A stretch of 64,000 nt of DNA from Ceratothoa steindachneri (taxonomy: Eukaryota; Arthropoda; Malacostraca; Isopoda; Cymothoidae): NCBI GenBank assembly GCA_963969495.1, contig OZ018324.1:144507855-144571854 (forward strand), read 5' to 3'. Of this stretch, positions 32,520-43,735 are shown piece after piece. Every line of letters starts with the position of its first letter. The first letter of the stretch is position 1. Under the pieces are notes generated by a model. The model worked only from the letters and a program-made list of their open reading frames with translations, made no database searches and was not told the DNA's origin. The translations under genes and the position numbers were made by a program.

Positions 32520-33953
32520 CTTGTTCATATCACCCAATTCAGTCCCATTTACCATCCTCATCCATAAATCTAGCTAATCTATTCTTAAATCTCCACATGG
32601 AGGACGATTTTATCACATGACTAGTGAGCTTATTCCATTCATCTACCACTTGATTTTTAAACTTATTACTACCAATCTCTTTCCTCAACCTAAACTTGTC
32701 CAGCTTAAACCCATTTCTACGTGTACTATCCGGTTTGCTTAAAATAAGAACCTTACCTATGTCTCCCTATTATAACCCTTTTCCCACTCGAAGACTTCAG
32801 TCAAGTCCCTTCGAACTCTTCTCCGTTCTTATGTATGAAGATTTAATCCCCTAAGCCTTTTGCCATAAGGTAAGCTCCTCGACCCATGAATAATCTTAGT
32901 CATCCTTCTTTGCTCGGATTCAATCAAAGCAATATCCATCTTATAATATGGTGACCAAAATTGCACCGCATATTCAAGATGAGGCCTAACTAATCCCAGA
33001 TACAGTTTTAGAATGACATCAGCACTCCTTTCAATAAACTCCAATACCCTATTATCTTTATTTCTAGCACTTATGCACTGCTTTCTAGGCCGGAGGACAC
33101 AACTTACCAGGACACCTAAGTCTCTTTCGCACTCTGACCACCCTAAAACTCTCATATTCAGTTTATAATTAATCATTGGATTACACTTACTTATACTAAG
33201 TACACGAGCCTAGCTTATCTTAAATTCCATTTGCCATTTACCTGCTAATTGGGTAGTATGTTAAATTCATCTTGTAATACCACAGCATCAGAGTCAGATA
33301 TTACAATCCTACCTAGCTAAGTATCATTGGCAAACTTGCTCAGGTTCGCTATTTATATCTAAGTCAAGATCATTAATGTAAATTAAGAATAACAACGACC
33401 CCAATATTGACCCCTGACGAACCCCACTGGTAGCATGCCCCCACTCAGATTTAATCCCATTTATATTAAGTCTTTGCTGTCTGTCACTAAGCCACGACTG
33501 AATCCACTTAAAAATACTTCCATCGATCCCATGCGATTTAACTTTATTCAAAAGTCGTAAGTGTGGCACCCTGTCGAAAGCCTTACTAAAATCCAGGTAA
33601 ACAATATATATCGTCGGCATCATCCACCTTTCTATAAAAATACAGTAAATTACTCAAACATGATTTGACCCTATTAAAACCGCGTCGATATTCATTAATC
33701 AATTTATGTTTATCCAAATTCTAAGTAATTAGATATTATTGTTTTAGCTCCCTTCTTAAATATAGCTATCACATTAGCTTTCTCCCATGCTGTTGGTACA
33801 ATGCTAGTCTCTAGGGATTTTCTAAATAAACATGCTAGGGGCTCAGTTAACACATCTTTACACTCCTTAAAAGTCCTAGGTTAAAACTCATCAGGGCTTA
33901 GAGCTTTCCTAAATTTAATTTTATCTATTTCTTTTGACACTGTCTCCTTTGTA
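32520..33953 (-). pseudogene. CR1-like reverse transcriptase, 3' part
   Basis: Recognisable pieces are TKETVSKEIDKIKF with [66 protein letters not shown] (the usual VPQGS is VRQGS), and in the tail SECERDLGVLVSCVLRP and LVRPHLEYAVQFWSPYYK. The YADD box lies in a damaged stretch around 33300-33340 and is not readable. Frames change several times, so this is a dead copy. Confidence 0.75.
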
Positions 33954-35356
33954 TTCGGTTGAGGAATAAGTTCTTGCGGTTTTTTTTTAATGTTGCGTCG
34001 ATTTAAGTATTGTTAACGTGATTTGTGCACATTGTAAGAAACAATAATAAATAATGGAAGGAAAATTTGCAAAAGTTAGGCTACGTCTCTTGACAGCGTA
34101 GACAATTAGGCTTTTGCTTAGGCTACGTCTTGAAGTTGAATAATAAGTCATTGCAGTTTATTTAAAAGTTGTGTTTATTTAATTTTTGTTCTGTACTCTC
34201 AAAATGGAATGTCAAGTTGAAAGAAAGGCGCATTTACGACACTTGTTGTTATTCATTTTCAATCGAGACGGGAACAATGCAAACGCAGCCAAAGCTCGTC
34301 GCGATATTTGTGCTGTGTACGGAGAAAATGCTTTATCAGAAAGGACAGCTCAATGGTGGTTTTCACGTTTCAAAAAAGGTCATTTCAATCTTAATGACGA
34401 AGAACGTTCTGGTCGCCCCATTAAGTTTGATGAAGATCGATTGAACGACCTTCTTCATGAAAATCCTCGTCAATCGACTAGAGAATTGGCTGTACAAAGG
34501 GCGTGTGATCAGAAAACTGTAGTGAATCACCTTCATTCGATGGGAAAGTTCAAAAACTCGGTGCATGGGTTCCGCACGCTTTGAGCGAAAGCAACAAACT
34601 TCAACGCTCCACGATTGCAGCAGGTTTGCTTGCTCGTCACAAGGCTACTCGTGGATATAAGGACAGATTTGTTCACCGCATCATCACTGGCGACGAAAAG
34701 TGGTGTGTTTATGTTAACATGAACCATAGAAAACAATGGCTTAGCTCCAATAAAAAAAAACACTTCTTGGATTAAAGCAAGGACTTCATCCACGAAAGAC
34801 GATGCTGGGTATGTGGTGGGATTGTGAAGGCATCATTCTTTATGAGCTCCTTGCGAACAACGAGATTGTCGATGCAGAACTCTACGTTCAACAAATATCG
34901 ACTCGCCGAAGCTATTCGTGAAAAGCGACCTTATCGACGTTATAGAGTCCTTCTGCAACACGACAATGCTCCTCCTCACATTGTCAATATGACAAAAGAC
35001 GTCATCCAAACGCTTAATTGGGAACTCTTGCCGCCTCCTCCATATTCGCCAGACTTGGCTCCATCGGATTTCCATCTGTTGCGATCGCTCTCCAACAATT
35101 TGCGCGGCGTTTCGTTCAATACTGATGTGGAATTAAGAACCTGGTTAGACGAATTCTTCGAGTCAAAATCCAGCGATTTTTATTGCAGAGGCATCGAAAA
35201 ACTAGTTGAACGTTGTGAAGAAGTCGTAAATAACAACGGAGAATACTTTATTGATTAAATTGCATATTGTTATCAATTAAAAATGAAGTTTTTCTAAAAT
35301 TGTTAATGGTAATGAATAAATTTGATAAAACCGCAAGAACTTATTCCTCAACCCAA
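33954..35356 (+). mobile_element. Complete mariner element nested in a CR1 LINE
   Basis: Inverted ends read TTCGGTTGAGGAATAAGTTC on the left and TTGGGTTGAGGAATAAGTTC on the right (reversed), matching over about 30 bp. TA stands outside both ends (33952-33953 and 35357-35358). Length is 1403 bp, normal for an autonomous mariner. If the element and one TA are left out, the LINE reading frame runs straight across the junction, so the insertion site is confirmed. Confidence 0.9.
34204..35258 (+). pseudogene. Mariner transposase, DD34D type, two frameshifts
   Basis: From the ATG at 34204 the first frame gives the paired helix-turn-helix domain, with NAAKARRDICAVYGENALSE, TAQWWFSRFKKGHFNL and ERSGRPIKFDEDRL. 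The second frame (34581-34775) holds the first catalytic Asp in ITGDEKWCVYVN. The third (34824-35258) holds LQHDNAPPHIVN and PPPPYSPDLAPSDFHLL; 34 residues separate these two Asp, the mariner spacing. Frame changes near 34565 and 34770-34830 are the only damage, so the lesion is recent. Confidence 0.88.
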
Positions 35357-35369
35357 TATTTAAAATATC

Positions 35370-36090
35370 TTCTAATTCCTCATCATTACCTCCTGGAGAT
35401 CAAGGTCAGCTCAGGTACAATTAGAGTATCCTCTAGTGTAAATACTGAAAAAAACATATTATTAAATCCTAGCCATGGCATCACTATCGCTCACTAACTC
35501 TCCATCTGTAGTTTTAAGTGGTGGGCTTATTTTATCTTCTCTATAATTGAAAGCCACTTTTGGAATCCCCCTTTGCCTCTTTTGCCATTTTAATTTCATA
35601 ATTTTTCTTTGCTAATTAACTTTTTAATATCTTGATTTAGCTCATTTATATCTTTGCTTTAATTGATCCTCACTATTTTTTTAATTTTCCTATTAATGCC
35701 CCTTTTAATGCCAATATAATGCTTAATTTGATATGACATTCATTTAGGCTCGACAGACTTGGCTCTAATCTTCTTATATGGAATGTTCATATTCTGCCCG
35801 GCAATTAAGTGTTTAATCATTGTCTCATATTCCTCATCGATATGATTCCTCTCTACCTGGGGATTATCCCCCTCCTTCTTAACTGCTCACAATGCATTTT
35901 AGTTCCTGACCTGACCTCATTCGCTAGTCTCTAAACAACCGTATCGAGGTACCTCCTCAGACCACTATAATCTGCTTTTCTAAAGTCTGAGATTTTTACC
36001 TTATTTATCCTTCTGATAACCTAGTTCCGTTTTAACTTATATCCACTTTTGCAATGGTCACTATTTCCTACACTATACTCTTTGGCCGCA
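35370..36090 (-). pseudogene. CR1-like LINE: endonuclease end and linker
   Basis: Minus-strand pieces include VGNSDHCKSGYKLKRN, the end of the EEP domain, and KVKISDFRKADYSGLRRYL, typical of the segment between endonuclease and reverse transcriptase in CR1 elements. Stops are frequent. The 5' end stops near 36090, next to an oppositely oriented CR1 fragment. Confidence 0.6.
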
Positions 36091-36114
36091 ACACGTTTGA
36101 ATCGATAATTGAGT

Positions 36115-36460
36115 AAGAGGTTAAAATTCTCAAAGGGGTAACAAGGAGTAACGCGAACAAACTGGAAAGTGAGGGGTTCTATTTGAATGTTGTGGCGAAC
36201 TTTTTCACATATAAGATAACAAATCATTGGAACGCTCTTCCAGCTGAATTTGCAAGTGCTAAATCAGTTGATTTGTACTAAAATAAATTGACAAACAGAT
36301 GAAGATCATAGAATTATTATTGGAGGTGAAATTGATCCCGTTGATAATCGATGGAGTTTTAGATTCTTCCTAGGCCTTTTTTAAGCTGTAATAATGTCAA
36401 GGTCTTCTTTAAGCTGTATTAATGCCTAGGCATTTTTTTTAAGTTGTAATAATGCCAGGT
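36115..36460 (+). pseudogene. 3' end of another CR1-like LINE (plus strand)
   Basis: A + frame shows FFTYKITNHWNALP-like sequence: HIR or SHIR variants followed by ITNHWNALPAEFASAKSVDL, the conserved C-terminal end of CR1 ORF2 before its stop. It then has three ~44-bp units of TTTTTTAAGCTGTAATAATG type. It abuts the minus-strand LINE ending near 36090. Confidence 0.6.
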
Positions 36461-36904
36461 GAATATTTCTTCATCTCTAACTAAACCTTACGTAACTCTA
36501 AATATATATGCAGCATTTAAATGTTCTTTTTAACAAAAACGCCCTTCACTAGTTAGGCAAAAGGGTATATTCCTCCTTTACATTTGATCCAGAAAAAGAT
36601 AATGTATAATGTTGGAAATCACTCCTCTTCCTCTATATTCGGCGGAAATTGAACATCCTAGTGCTATTAATTTAAGTCCTTAAAACATAAATTAAATGGT
36701 GAAGTTCCCTTTAATATCAAGGTCTAAAAGGCTAACAAATCATATATTTCAATGAAACCGAATGAATTCTCCAAGGTATCTTTTTATGTAATTTAAAAAT
36801 TATTTTACTTCAATTTTAAAAATAAACGACATTAATTTATTGACAACCTAATACTATGTTGTAGTTAAGTTCAAATTGTAATCGTGAGTTTTATTCAGTT
36901 GCAG
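36461..36904. other. Intron sequence and acceptor of exon 36905
   Basis: A/T-rich, with no gene. It ends with TTTTATTCAGTTGCAG. Confidence 0.5.
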
Positions 36905-37246
36905 AAAATGAAATCGTGACTTATTTCTGTGTAAAGTTACAGTGCACAATCACAATTGAAGAAAATTGTTATAAACGTCATGGCCCGTCAATATTTCCGT
37001 CAATTTACTTGTCCATCAATGTTTCGACGATAGAGGTCAATCCTCAAAGTCAAACAGCTTTCCACCAAAACACATCATTCATCGAAGTCGCTCCGAATAA
37101 TGACAGAAACACGCGGTATGAATTCCTGCTTCCTTCTCCCATGCTTTACGTGACAGCTTATAACATCTCCGTCGCTATGGCAATTGAGGACCGCTCTACC
37201 AATGAGACAACGCGCAAGCATATAACGTACACCACGCCTCCTGGAG
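36905..37246 (+). CDS. FN3 receptor gene: exon with a whole FN3 domain
   Basis: The acceptor is TTCAGTTGCAG and the donor is GGAG|GTAAGT. After two leading bases it is open for 113 codons and ends in phase 1: NEIVTYFCVKLQCTITIEEN, several Asn-X-Ser/Thr sites (INVSTIE, HQNTSF, YNISVA), then MLYVTAYNISVAMAIEDRS and the classic FN3 end HITYTTPPG. Both borders are phase 1, the usual phase for a mobile extracellular module. The phases match 32110 upstream and 39539 downstream. Confidence 0.82.
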
Positions 37247-37354
37247 GTAAGTATAATATTACGCTATTAATAATACGCTTAAAACTATTACTAGGTAGCT
37301 ATAAAACAAATTACAGAACAATTAGTAATACGTCTTATGTGATCAAATCAACGT

Positions 37355-37921
37355 CGGTGCTACTTTAGCATGATTCCTACCAATAGGCTTTTACTGTAGT
37401 ATGATTCCTACCTTAAAATAATGATGATGAAGGGTTTTTTTTAATCGAACTCTACTCTTTTATAGTCTTGATAAAGAGTAGGTTCACCATACAAAATTAA
37501 TTTACTTTTTAAATTTTTTAATTTAATTTTTTATTATTTTTAAAATAAATAATAATTGTCATCACTAACTCTATAATTTAAGAAGGGGATTTTTTTGAGT
37601 ATTTGAATAATAATTTCATCTTAGTTTGGTTATGACTTATGTTTTTTATCAAAGTTATTTCTAATAATTATTTTATAATATCAAAAAACAAAATGGTGAA
37701 GTTCAGAAGTTTATATAAGTATCGAAATTTTGTGATTTTTTTAAAACCCAAAGAATTACAAATGGTGAAGTTCAGAAAATTTATAAAAATTTAACCATGG
37801 CTGGGTTTTTTTAGATTTTAAATTTTGATCTTAGTAGCGAAGCAATTGCCTGGTTCTTTTAAATTAAATAATTATGGTAGGAATCACGCCACTTGGTAGG
37901 AATCATGCTACAGTAGCACTG
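37355..37921. mobile_element. MITE with inverted ends (hAT-like CRGTG terminus)
   Basis: The left end CGGTGCTACTTTAGCATGAT and the reversed right end CAGTGCTACTGTAGCATGAT match, and TTCCTACC continues the match on both sides. A second copy of the GATTCCTACC motif follows inside each arm. The 567-bp interior is A/T-rich and non-coding, so it is non-autonomous. I could not fix a clean 8-bp target duplication. Confidence 0.7.
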
Positions 37922-38209
37922 ATACGTCCTTCTGCCCCTTTGGTTCCATACAACAATGGTTACCATATCTGGTACAAGGTAACCAAAGCTCCTACGAATG
38001 CATTGAATTTCTTAGACTATTTATTATAAACATTTTTAAGTTAAAGTTTCCTTTATATAAACTAAACAATCCAATAAATTACAAGTTGCATTGCTGGATA
38101 AAAACCTAAAAACCAGTGCCATCATACTGAGATAGAAATGGTTTTACCAAATTAAAAACAAAAATTGCTTCATTTTTTCTTCAGGCGGGTAATGAATTAA
38201 GATGTCATG

Positions 38210-38810
38210 GATAGGCCTGGTCTAAAATTAGGCCGTAGTTACGAGTATATGAATTAAAGCCTTGTCTATGGGATTCAGCCAGATGAAATAAGGCCTTGTC
38301 TATAGGCTTAGGCAGGGTGAATTAAGGCCTTGTCTATAGAATTTAGCTGGATAAATTTAGGCCTGTCTATAGAATTGAGTCGGGTAAATTAATGCCTTGT
38401 CTATAGAATTTAGCTGGATAAATTATGGTCTTGTGTGTAGGAGTTGCTTTGATAAATTAAGATCTTCTCTATAGGATTTAGCCGGATGAATTCAGGCCTT
38501 TTCTATAATATTTAGCCTGATAAATTAAAACCTTGTCTATAGGCTTTCCCGAGTGAATTATTGCATTGTGTATAGGATTTGATCTGATAACTCAAGTTCT
38601 TGTCTTTAGTATTTAGCCTGATGAATTATGGTATTGTGTATATAGATTTGGTCTGATGAATTAAGGCTTTGTCTATACGATTTAGCTGGATGAATTGAGG
38701 CCTTGTCTATAATAATTAGCCAAATGAATTATGTCATTGTGTGTAAGATATGGTCTTATGAATTAAGGTCTTCTCTATAGGATTTAGCCAGATGAATTAA
38801 AGCCTGGTGA
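38210..38810. repeat. ~34-bp minisatellite, about 17 units
   Basis: Units read GAATTAAGGCCTTGTCTATA followed by GGATTTAGCCGGAT, with scattered substitutions. No frame is open through it. Confidence 0.9.
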
Positions 38811-39538
38811 AAATATTTCAACTACTAGGTGTGTTTTATAAGCCATTTCACATGAGGCTTAAATCCCCTTAACTGGAAACCGTGTCGGTCGCAACTCCAG
38901 TAAAATGATGGCCATCACAATATCTTTATTTTTTTATATCTTCTACTTCTTCTTCTTCTACCATCATTATTGTTGGCAATGCTACTTCGATTACTTTTAC
39001 TACGATGAGATATGTTAAATTGCATTGGTCTTATTAACGAAGATGAGGGAAGGTGCAGTAAAAGAAAGGAAACGGGTGAATAAATAGAAAGAAAAATGAT
39101 AGTAATAAATTAACGAGAAAATGAAAAGGCAAATTCCTATACCATGCATAATTAAATTGATTCTTTCTGGTAGCTGCCTTAACCATAAATACTGGATCTT
39201 AAAGAGCCTTATGAATTGCTAGCAAACAAATCATATAAAATACCCAAACCCTCAAAAATAAGGCCTTGAATCAGGCCCGGTTTTTCTTCTTCATAGTTTT
39301 CATCTGTTTTGGGTACTTTGAAGTTGGATTTAAGGGACTTTTATTCCATTGTATAAACTCATGCTGCAAACTCACGTTTTTTTCAATAATTTCTACATAA
39401 TTAATCTCTTCTTACTCTTTTATCCAATGAGAAATCTTTCTAGTCACCATTCAATTTTTTTAAACCTAAATTTCTAGTTGTCATTTGATCAATTTTGTTT
39501 TCGATTTATTCCACATCTCTTTGTTCCTGATCCTCAAG
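38811..39538. other. Intron sequence, nothing recognised
   Basis: A/T-rich, no repeat or coding signal. The last 35 bases are pyrimidine-rich and end in CCTCAAG, the acceptor of the next exon. Confidence 0.5.
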
Positions 39539-39796
39539 CGCCAGGCAAAATTAAGGATATCGTCTTGATATCGTCCCACAACCTCATCTCCGTCCGTTGG
39601 AAAATACCCCCACAGGACACACCCCATACTCGGACTGGAATCCTGGAAGAAATAAATCTCAAAATCGAGAAATCTGGCAAAATCATTTCACAACTATCCA
39701 TTTTAAAACGAGATTTGAAACCAATCGGTGGCTGGTTCAGTTCTTGGTTCCCTGTTGATGAAAACACTCAATATTCTATTCAGGTAAATTGTACTC
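39539..39796 (+). CDS. FN3 receptor gene: exon with most of an FN3 domain
   Basis: The acceptor ends ATCCTCAAG. Two leading bases complete an Ala codon from 37246, giving APGKIKDIVLISSHNLISVR with WKIPPQDTPHTRTGI, the Pro-rich start and WxxP strand B of an FN3 domain. It continues EEINLKIEKSGKIISQLSI and WFPVDENTQYSIQVNCT. There are two possible donors. CAG|GTAAAT at 39784 has the better consensus but ends in phase 0. C|GTATTT at 39797 ends in phase 1, fits the exon at 41561 and completes YSIQVNC, a natural FN3 F strand. I prefer the second. Confidence 0.76.
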
Positions 39797-41354
39797 GTAT
39801 TTAATCTCTTTTGTATTTTTAAAGTAGTTGTCCTCATTTATATTGAAGGCTATAGTATAATATATGTTTAAAGTGGAAATATGATAAGATACCATTTATT
39901 TTATGCCACTATCTGGCGACAACCATCTGGATATTAGTCGCCGTTGTTAATTTTTAGCCTACTGTTAGACTATATTAAACCCATAACACTTGAAAACACA
40001 AAATTAATAAAAACACGAAACTAAACAAACAAGAGCAATAATTAGGAGTCACGCTTTTCAATCTGTCGGTCCCTTAATGGTGTTATTATACTCAACATTT
40101 ATTAATTATTCAAGCATTTTTATTCCTAATACTAAAATGATGAATGATGAAAATGTTAAATAATTTTGACTACGCCTCTAACGCATTTCCATTATCCAAA
40201 ATGTATTTTAATCTAGTTCCTTTTCATCACTTTCATTCTTTTTCCACATTGTGTTCATTGAAGTTGAGAAAGGTTACCACTGTAGAGAAAACTCTTTGAA
40301 TAATTTCCCGCCCCCATATTTAGAAATTGTAAACATTCTTCTCCCTAACCTCACTACATAGCTTGAAAATCTGATCATTTGAAGAGAAGGATTTTATATT
40401 TTAGTTCCTGAGGTTTGAGTGGATTTACCTGACAATTAAACTATGAATGTTACTTGTTTGGGGATTTCCTTCAAATAACTAGGATTTATCTCTGTTATTT
40501 TAATTTAGGTCTTCTTATCCTTCACTACCGTTTAAGTACTTAGCTTACAAACATAAATTTAAATCTTTCATATAACTTTCAATGAAAAAACTATAATTAA
40601 TAGGATGTTTCTCCAATCCTCTTAGATTTCTGCTAAAAACGAGGATGTCGATCAAAAAACTAATTCCGATAAAATTCAAGGAAGAAGTATAAATAACAGT
40701 AAGTAATTGGAATGTTCTTGTTAAAACGTTCATATTCAATAAGATAACATAGAAATAAATAATGAAAAAAGCCACCAGAGCCTGGTAAATTCATCCTATT
40801 CAGTGTAACCAAAAACCCATTAAGCCACGAGAGCCTGGCAAATTCATCCTAGTCAGAGTAATCAAAAACCCATTAAGCCACCACATTGATACAATCTGCA
40901 TCCATTGGATTGTGTTATCTATTAGCCATCAACCAGTTGGCTCCTCATATTGAGTTTATAATACAAGACCCAGAGCATGCAAGTAAAAATCAAAGCATAT
41001 ACTCGTATAAGGCTTCAAAATCAGGCTCTTAACATATGCTCCTCCCACTAGCGGATCCATCATAACAAATTGCGGGGAAGAACCTGAATTCTTCCCTCTA
41101 AGTAGTCTGAGAAAAGGACATTGATAATTTATAATGGTTATCTTATTCAACATTTATAATAAATAACAGTATCTCACACAGGACTGAGCAGTAACTCTCT
41201 CGGATAAGGATTTTTCCACACATCATATAATTAGGAATTGTAGTTTATTGTTGTGTTTTTAGATGTCAGCTAAGGTATAATATTGAATTTAATAATTATT
41301 TTTGAGATTTACATGTATTTTAGACATGTATCATATAAGGTACATTCGATCGCA

Positions 41355-41400
<46 letters not shown>

Positions 41401-41560
41401 CATAACTCTTTCTGAATAGCAAAATAGAAGTATGGCTTAAAAAAGAAATCTAAAGATAAACGTGTCTGAAAGGGCTAATAAAGGCATCTAACACACATTA
41501 ATAACAAAACATTCATTGGTCACGGTATTTCACACGAACATCAACATCCTGTTTCTTTAG
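39797..41560. other. Intron sequence; 53-bp direct duplication at 40776-40880; (AT)n at 41358-41396
   Basis: Two adjacent copies of a ~53-bp segment (AGAGCCTGGYAAATTCATCC ... AAAAACCCATTAAGCCA) lie near 40776-40880, followed by the start of a third. Otherwise there is no gene. A weaker exon-like segment at 40937-40982 was considered and dropped. Confidence 0.55.
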
Positions 41561-41778
41561 GCAAATACAGTGATTACACTGTCTATTCTAACATGAATTT
41601 CGTCGTGAACACCGCTCAGTTCCGGGCCGTTGAGGTGTTTTCAGTCGCTTCAGGCCCGAAGTATCTTCACTTTTCACTGAGGGCTAATAATAGAACGAAT
41701 CAGGGGAAGGGGGACTTCTGCCCCTCAGCCCCCCTCCTTCCCTGGCTATTCTGCCATATACATCTGGCTTTCCTTTGA
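41561..41778 (+). CDS. FN3 receptor gene: exon with unresolved 3' end
   Basis: The acceptor is CATCCTGTTTCTTTAG. Two leading bases complete an Arg codon from 39796, then it reads KYSDYTVYSNMNFVVNTAQF, which closes one FN3 domain, and VEVFSVASGPKYLHFSLRAN with NRTNQGKGDF, which opens the next. No usable GT donor follows before an in-frame TGA at 41776-41778; the end (CPSAPLLPWLF) does not look like FN3. It is either an alternative terminal exon, an exon damaged by an indel, or one with a non-canonical donor. The remainder of that domain was not found before 56206. Confidence 0.5.
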
Positions 41779-43083
41779 ATGATGTGAAACTTGAGATATT
41801 TGCATCTCCAATCATTGATTCCAAGAATCCACTACTTTATTGCTGAAATAATATTTCCTCAAGTCAGCGATACATCTAGAAAAACTTTCCTATTTCTATT
41901 TTTTTGATCCCCTTCAATTTTTAAAAGGCTGGATCATATAAAGGCTTAAGCATCTCCTTTCAAATGAAAACAGGCTATGTGCCTTCAACCTGCCCATATA
42001 ATCAAGGTGTCAAGGAAGGTATCATTTTTTTGCTCTTTTCTGTCCTGCCTCCAGAATGTTAATATCCCGCCTATAATCTGGGGACCATGTTTGAATGCAA
42101 TATTACAGGTGTATTCTACGAGTTACAATAATAAGTAATAATAAAGCTTTATTGCATGGTGGTCTTGAAGGGCATGTGATTTTACAGAATGACTAACTTA
42201 CAATCTAATTACGATTGTTACAGGTTACCCTTTAAAATTAAGCCTCCATTAATTCCGTGGGGCATGTGTGCTCGATTCATAAATCAGTGAAAGAAATTCT
42301 AATAGGCTGGATTTTGGATTAGACAATTATTTGCTTCGAATCACTGTAATTTTAACTCCGTGAAGAATAATATAAAGAGCAGTAGTAAACTGGAATTCGA
42401 TTTGCAAATAGTTGAAGCAAATAGTTGAAGTCATAATTTGTGGACTTCAAGTTCCAAACCAGTCTCTTTTGAGGCAAATCCACGAGACTTGGCTCGGATT
42501 AAGACTTAAGAAGTTTCTAGGCCATGTACCTATATGCGTATGATGGTGTTTAGACCTTTTTTCTAATTATAACCAATGTCACCTAGCTCTTCTAATGCTA
42601 GAGGAGGCAGGAGTCACCATTAAAAAGATTATGGATCGATCTTAGAAGTTGGTTTGAGAGGATATTTTAGCACTACAATACCTTCTGTGTACTGGTGGTC
42701 TTGGCACGAGATTTGCCTCTTCCAAAAGCTTTGGCTATAACTGCAGCCATTTGGGAGGAAACAAGTGGAACATGTAATTTGCTTGTTTTTTTTAATGAGA
42801 TTAAAACAAGATATAATTGTGTACCTAAATTCCTCTTATCGATCATGGCCTCTAAATTAAAGAGGTCACCAAGAATCAATGACTTATAGGGACCGAGTAA
42901 GGTACTCTCTCTTGTAGTTTCGTAGGCTGGGTAATCGAGTGATCGTTACTTCCTTTAAAGGTAAAGGAAATTTGGAGTAGGATCCAACTTCTTTATTAGG
43001 CAGAAGCGTAGACGTGTATATAAGTGGCGAACAGGAAATATAACTTTTCTTCTTGAATAATAATAACTTTTCTGACTATCTTT
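41779..43083. other. Intron sequence, nothing recognised
   Basis: Overlapping frames on both strands at 42673-42889 have no domain signal. An AATAAA lies near 42139 and could serve the possible terminal exon at 41561, but this is weak. Confidence 0.4.
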
Positions 43084-43394
43084 TACACAAATTACAAATT
43101 ACAAATTAGGTTAAAGTGGTGAAATTGTGTGGTAGGTATATAAAGGTGTGAATATGTTTCCTAGTTTGCCCTGGTGTTAGGGCATCACTAGCATTCATCT
43201 TGTTTTGTTTAAAAATTAAAAATTCCTCCGTCAACAAATAGCTGACTGTCTTTGACAGCCAGTTTCCTCCGTTATAATATATATATATATATTTATTTCT
43301 GTAATATGTATTTCCTCCTTCGAAGCATTCAAGCCTTTCAAGGTTGTTTTCAGGCTGAATGAATCTCAATTTTGAGTTCTCAGTAATCTATTTA

Positions 43395-43642
43395 GTTTGG
43401 GCATTTCGCCTCTTTTCATCGTTTGAATTTTGAATTTTGTTGACTTTGTTTATCTTTTTATCAAATGGGTATTGGGAATTGGGCACTTCGCCTCTTTTTA
43501 TTCTTAAATTTTGATTATTAAGATTGGGCACTTCGCCTCTTTTATATTTAAATTTACTTTTACTTTTTTAATTCTTACTATGTTTATTTATAGGGGGGGA
43601 GGAGGGGAGGGGACTTTAATGTGGGCACTTCGCCTCTTTTTT
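43395..43642 (-). repeat. Four spaced copies of a 19-bp motif in the LINE 3' end
   Basis: TGGGCACTTCGCCTCTTTT (as read on +) recurs near 43399, 43479, 43526 and 43623, separated by unrelated A/T-rich spacers of 30-80 bp. The same arrangement is in copy C at 54108-54330. Confidence 0.88.
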
Positions 43643-43735
43643 CAAACGTTATTTAAAGTTGTTGATTGGTTGGATTAATTTGTCAAACTTTTGAGTTTTT
43701 TAAAAAACATAATTCTTTAGAGTAGTGGACTAACC

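Larger units (their letters stand above)
32510..36090 (-). mobile_element. CR1-like LINE, 5'-truncated, interrupted by a mariner
   Basis: The minus strand begins near 36090 with the end of an endonuclease (VGNSDHCKSGYKL, with the SDH motif), continues through the linker and reverse transcriptase, and ends near 32510 with a CR1 tail that includes NGFKLDKFRLRKEIGSN and NKLTSHVIKSSSMWRFKNRL. The mariner at 33954-35356 splits it. It resembles the CR1 at 19955-24550 but is clearly diverged from it. Confidence 0.75.

Noticed and set aside
40937..40982. Possible 46-bp exon (LAPHIEFIIQDPEHA) with phases 0 in, 1 out
   Set aside because: It would connect 39783 to 41561 by phase, but the donor is weak and the peptide does not resemble FN3. 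The alternative donor at 39797 explains the link without it.
42673..42889. Two opposite open frames of 64-68 codons
   Set aside because: Neither has a known motif or supported splice signals.
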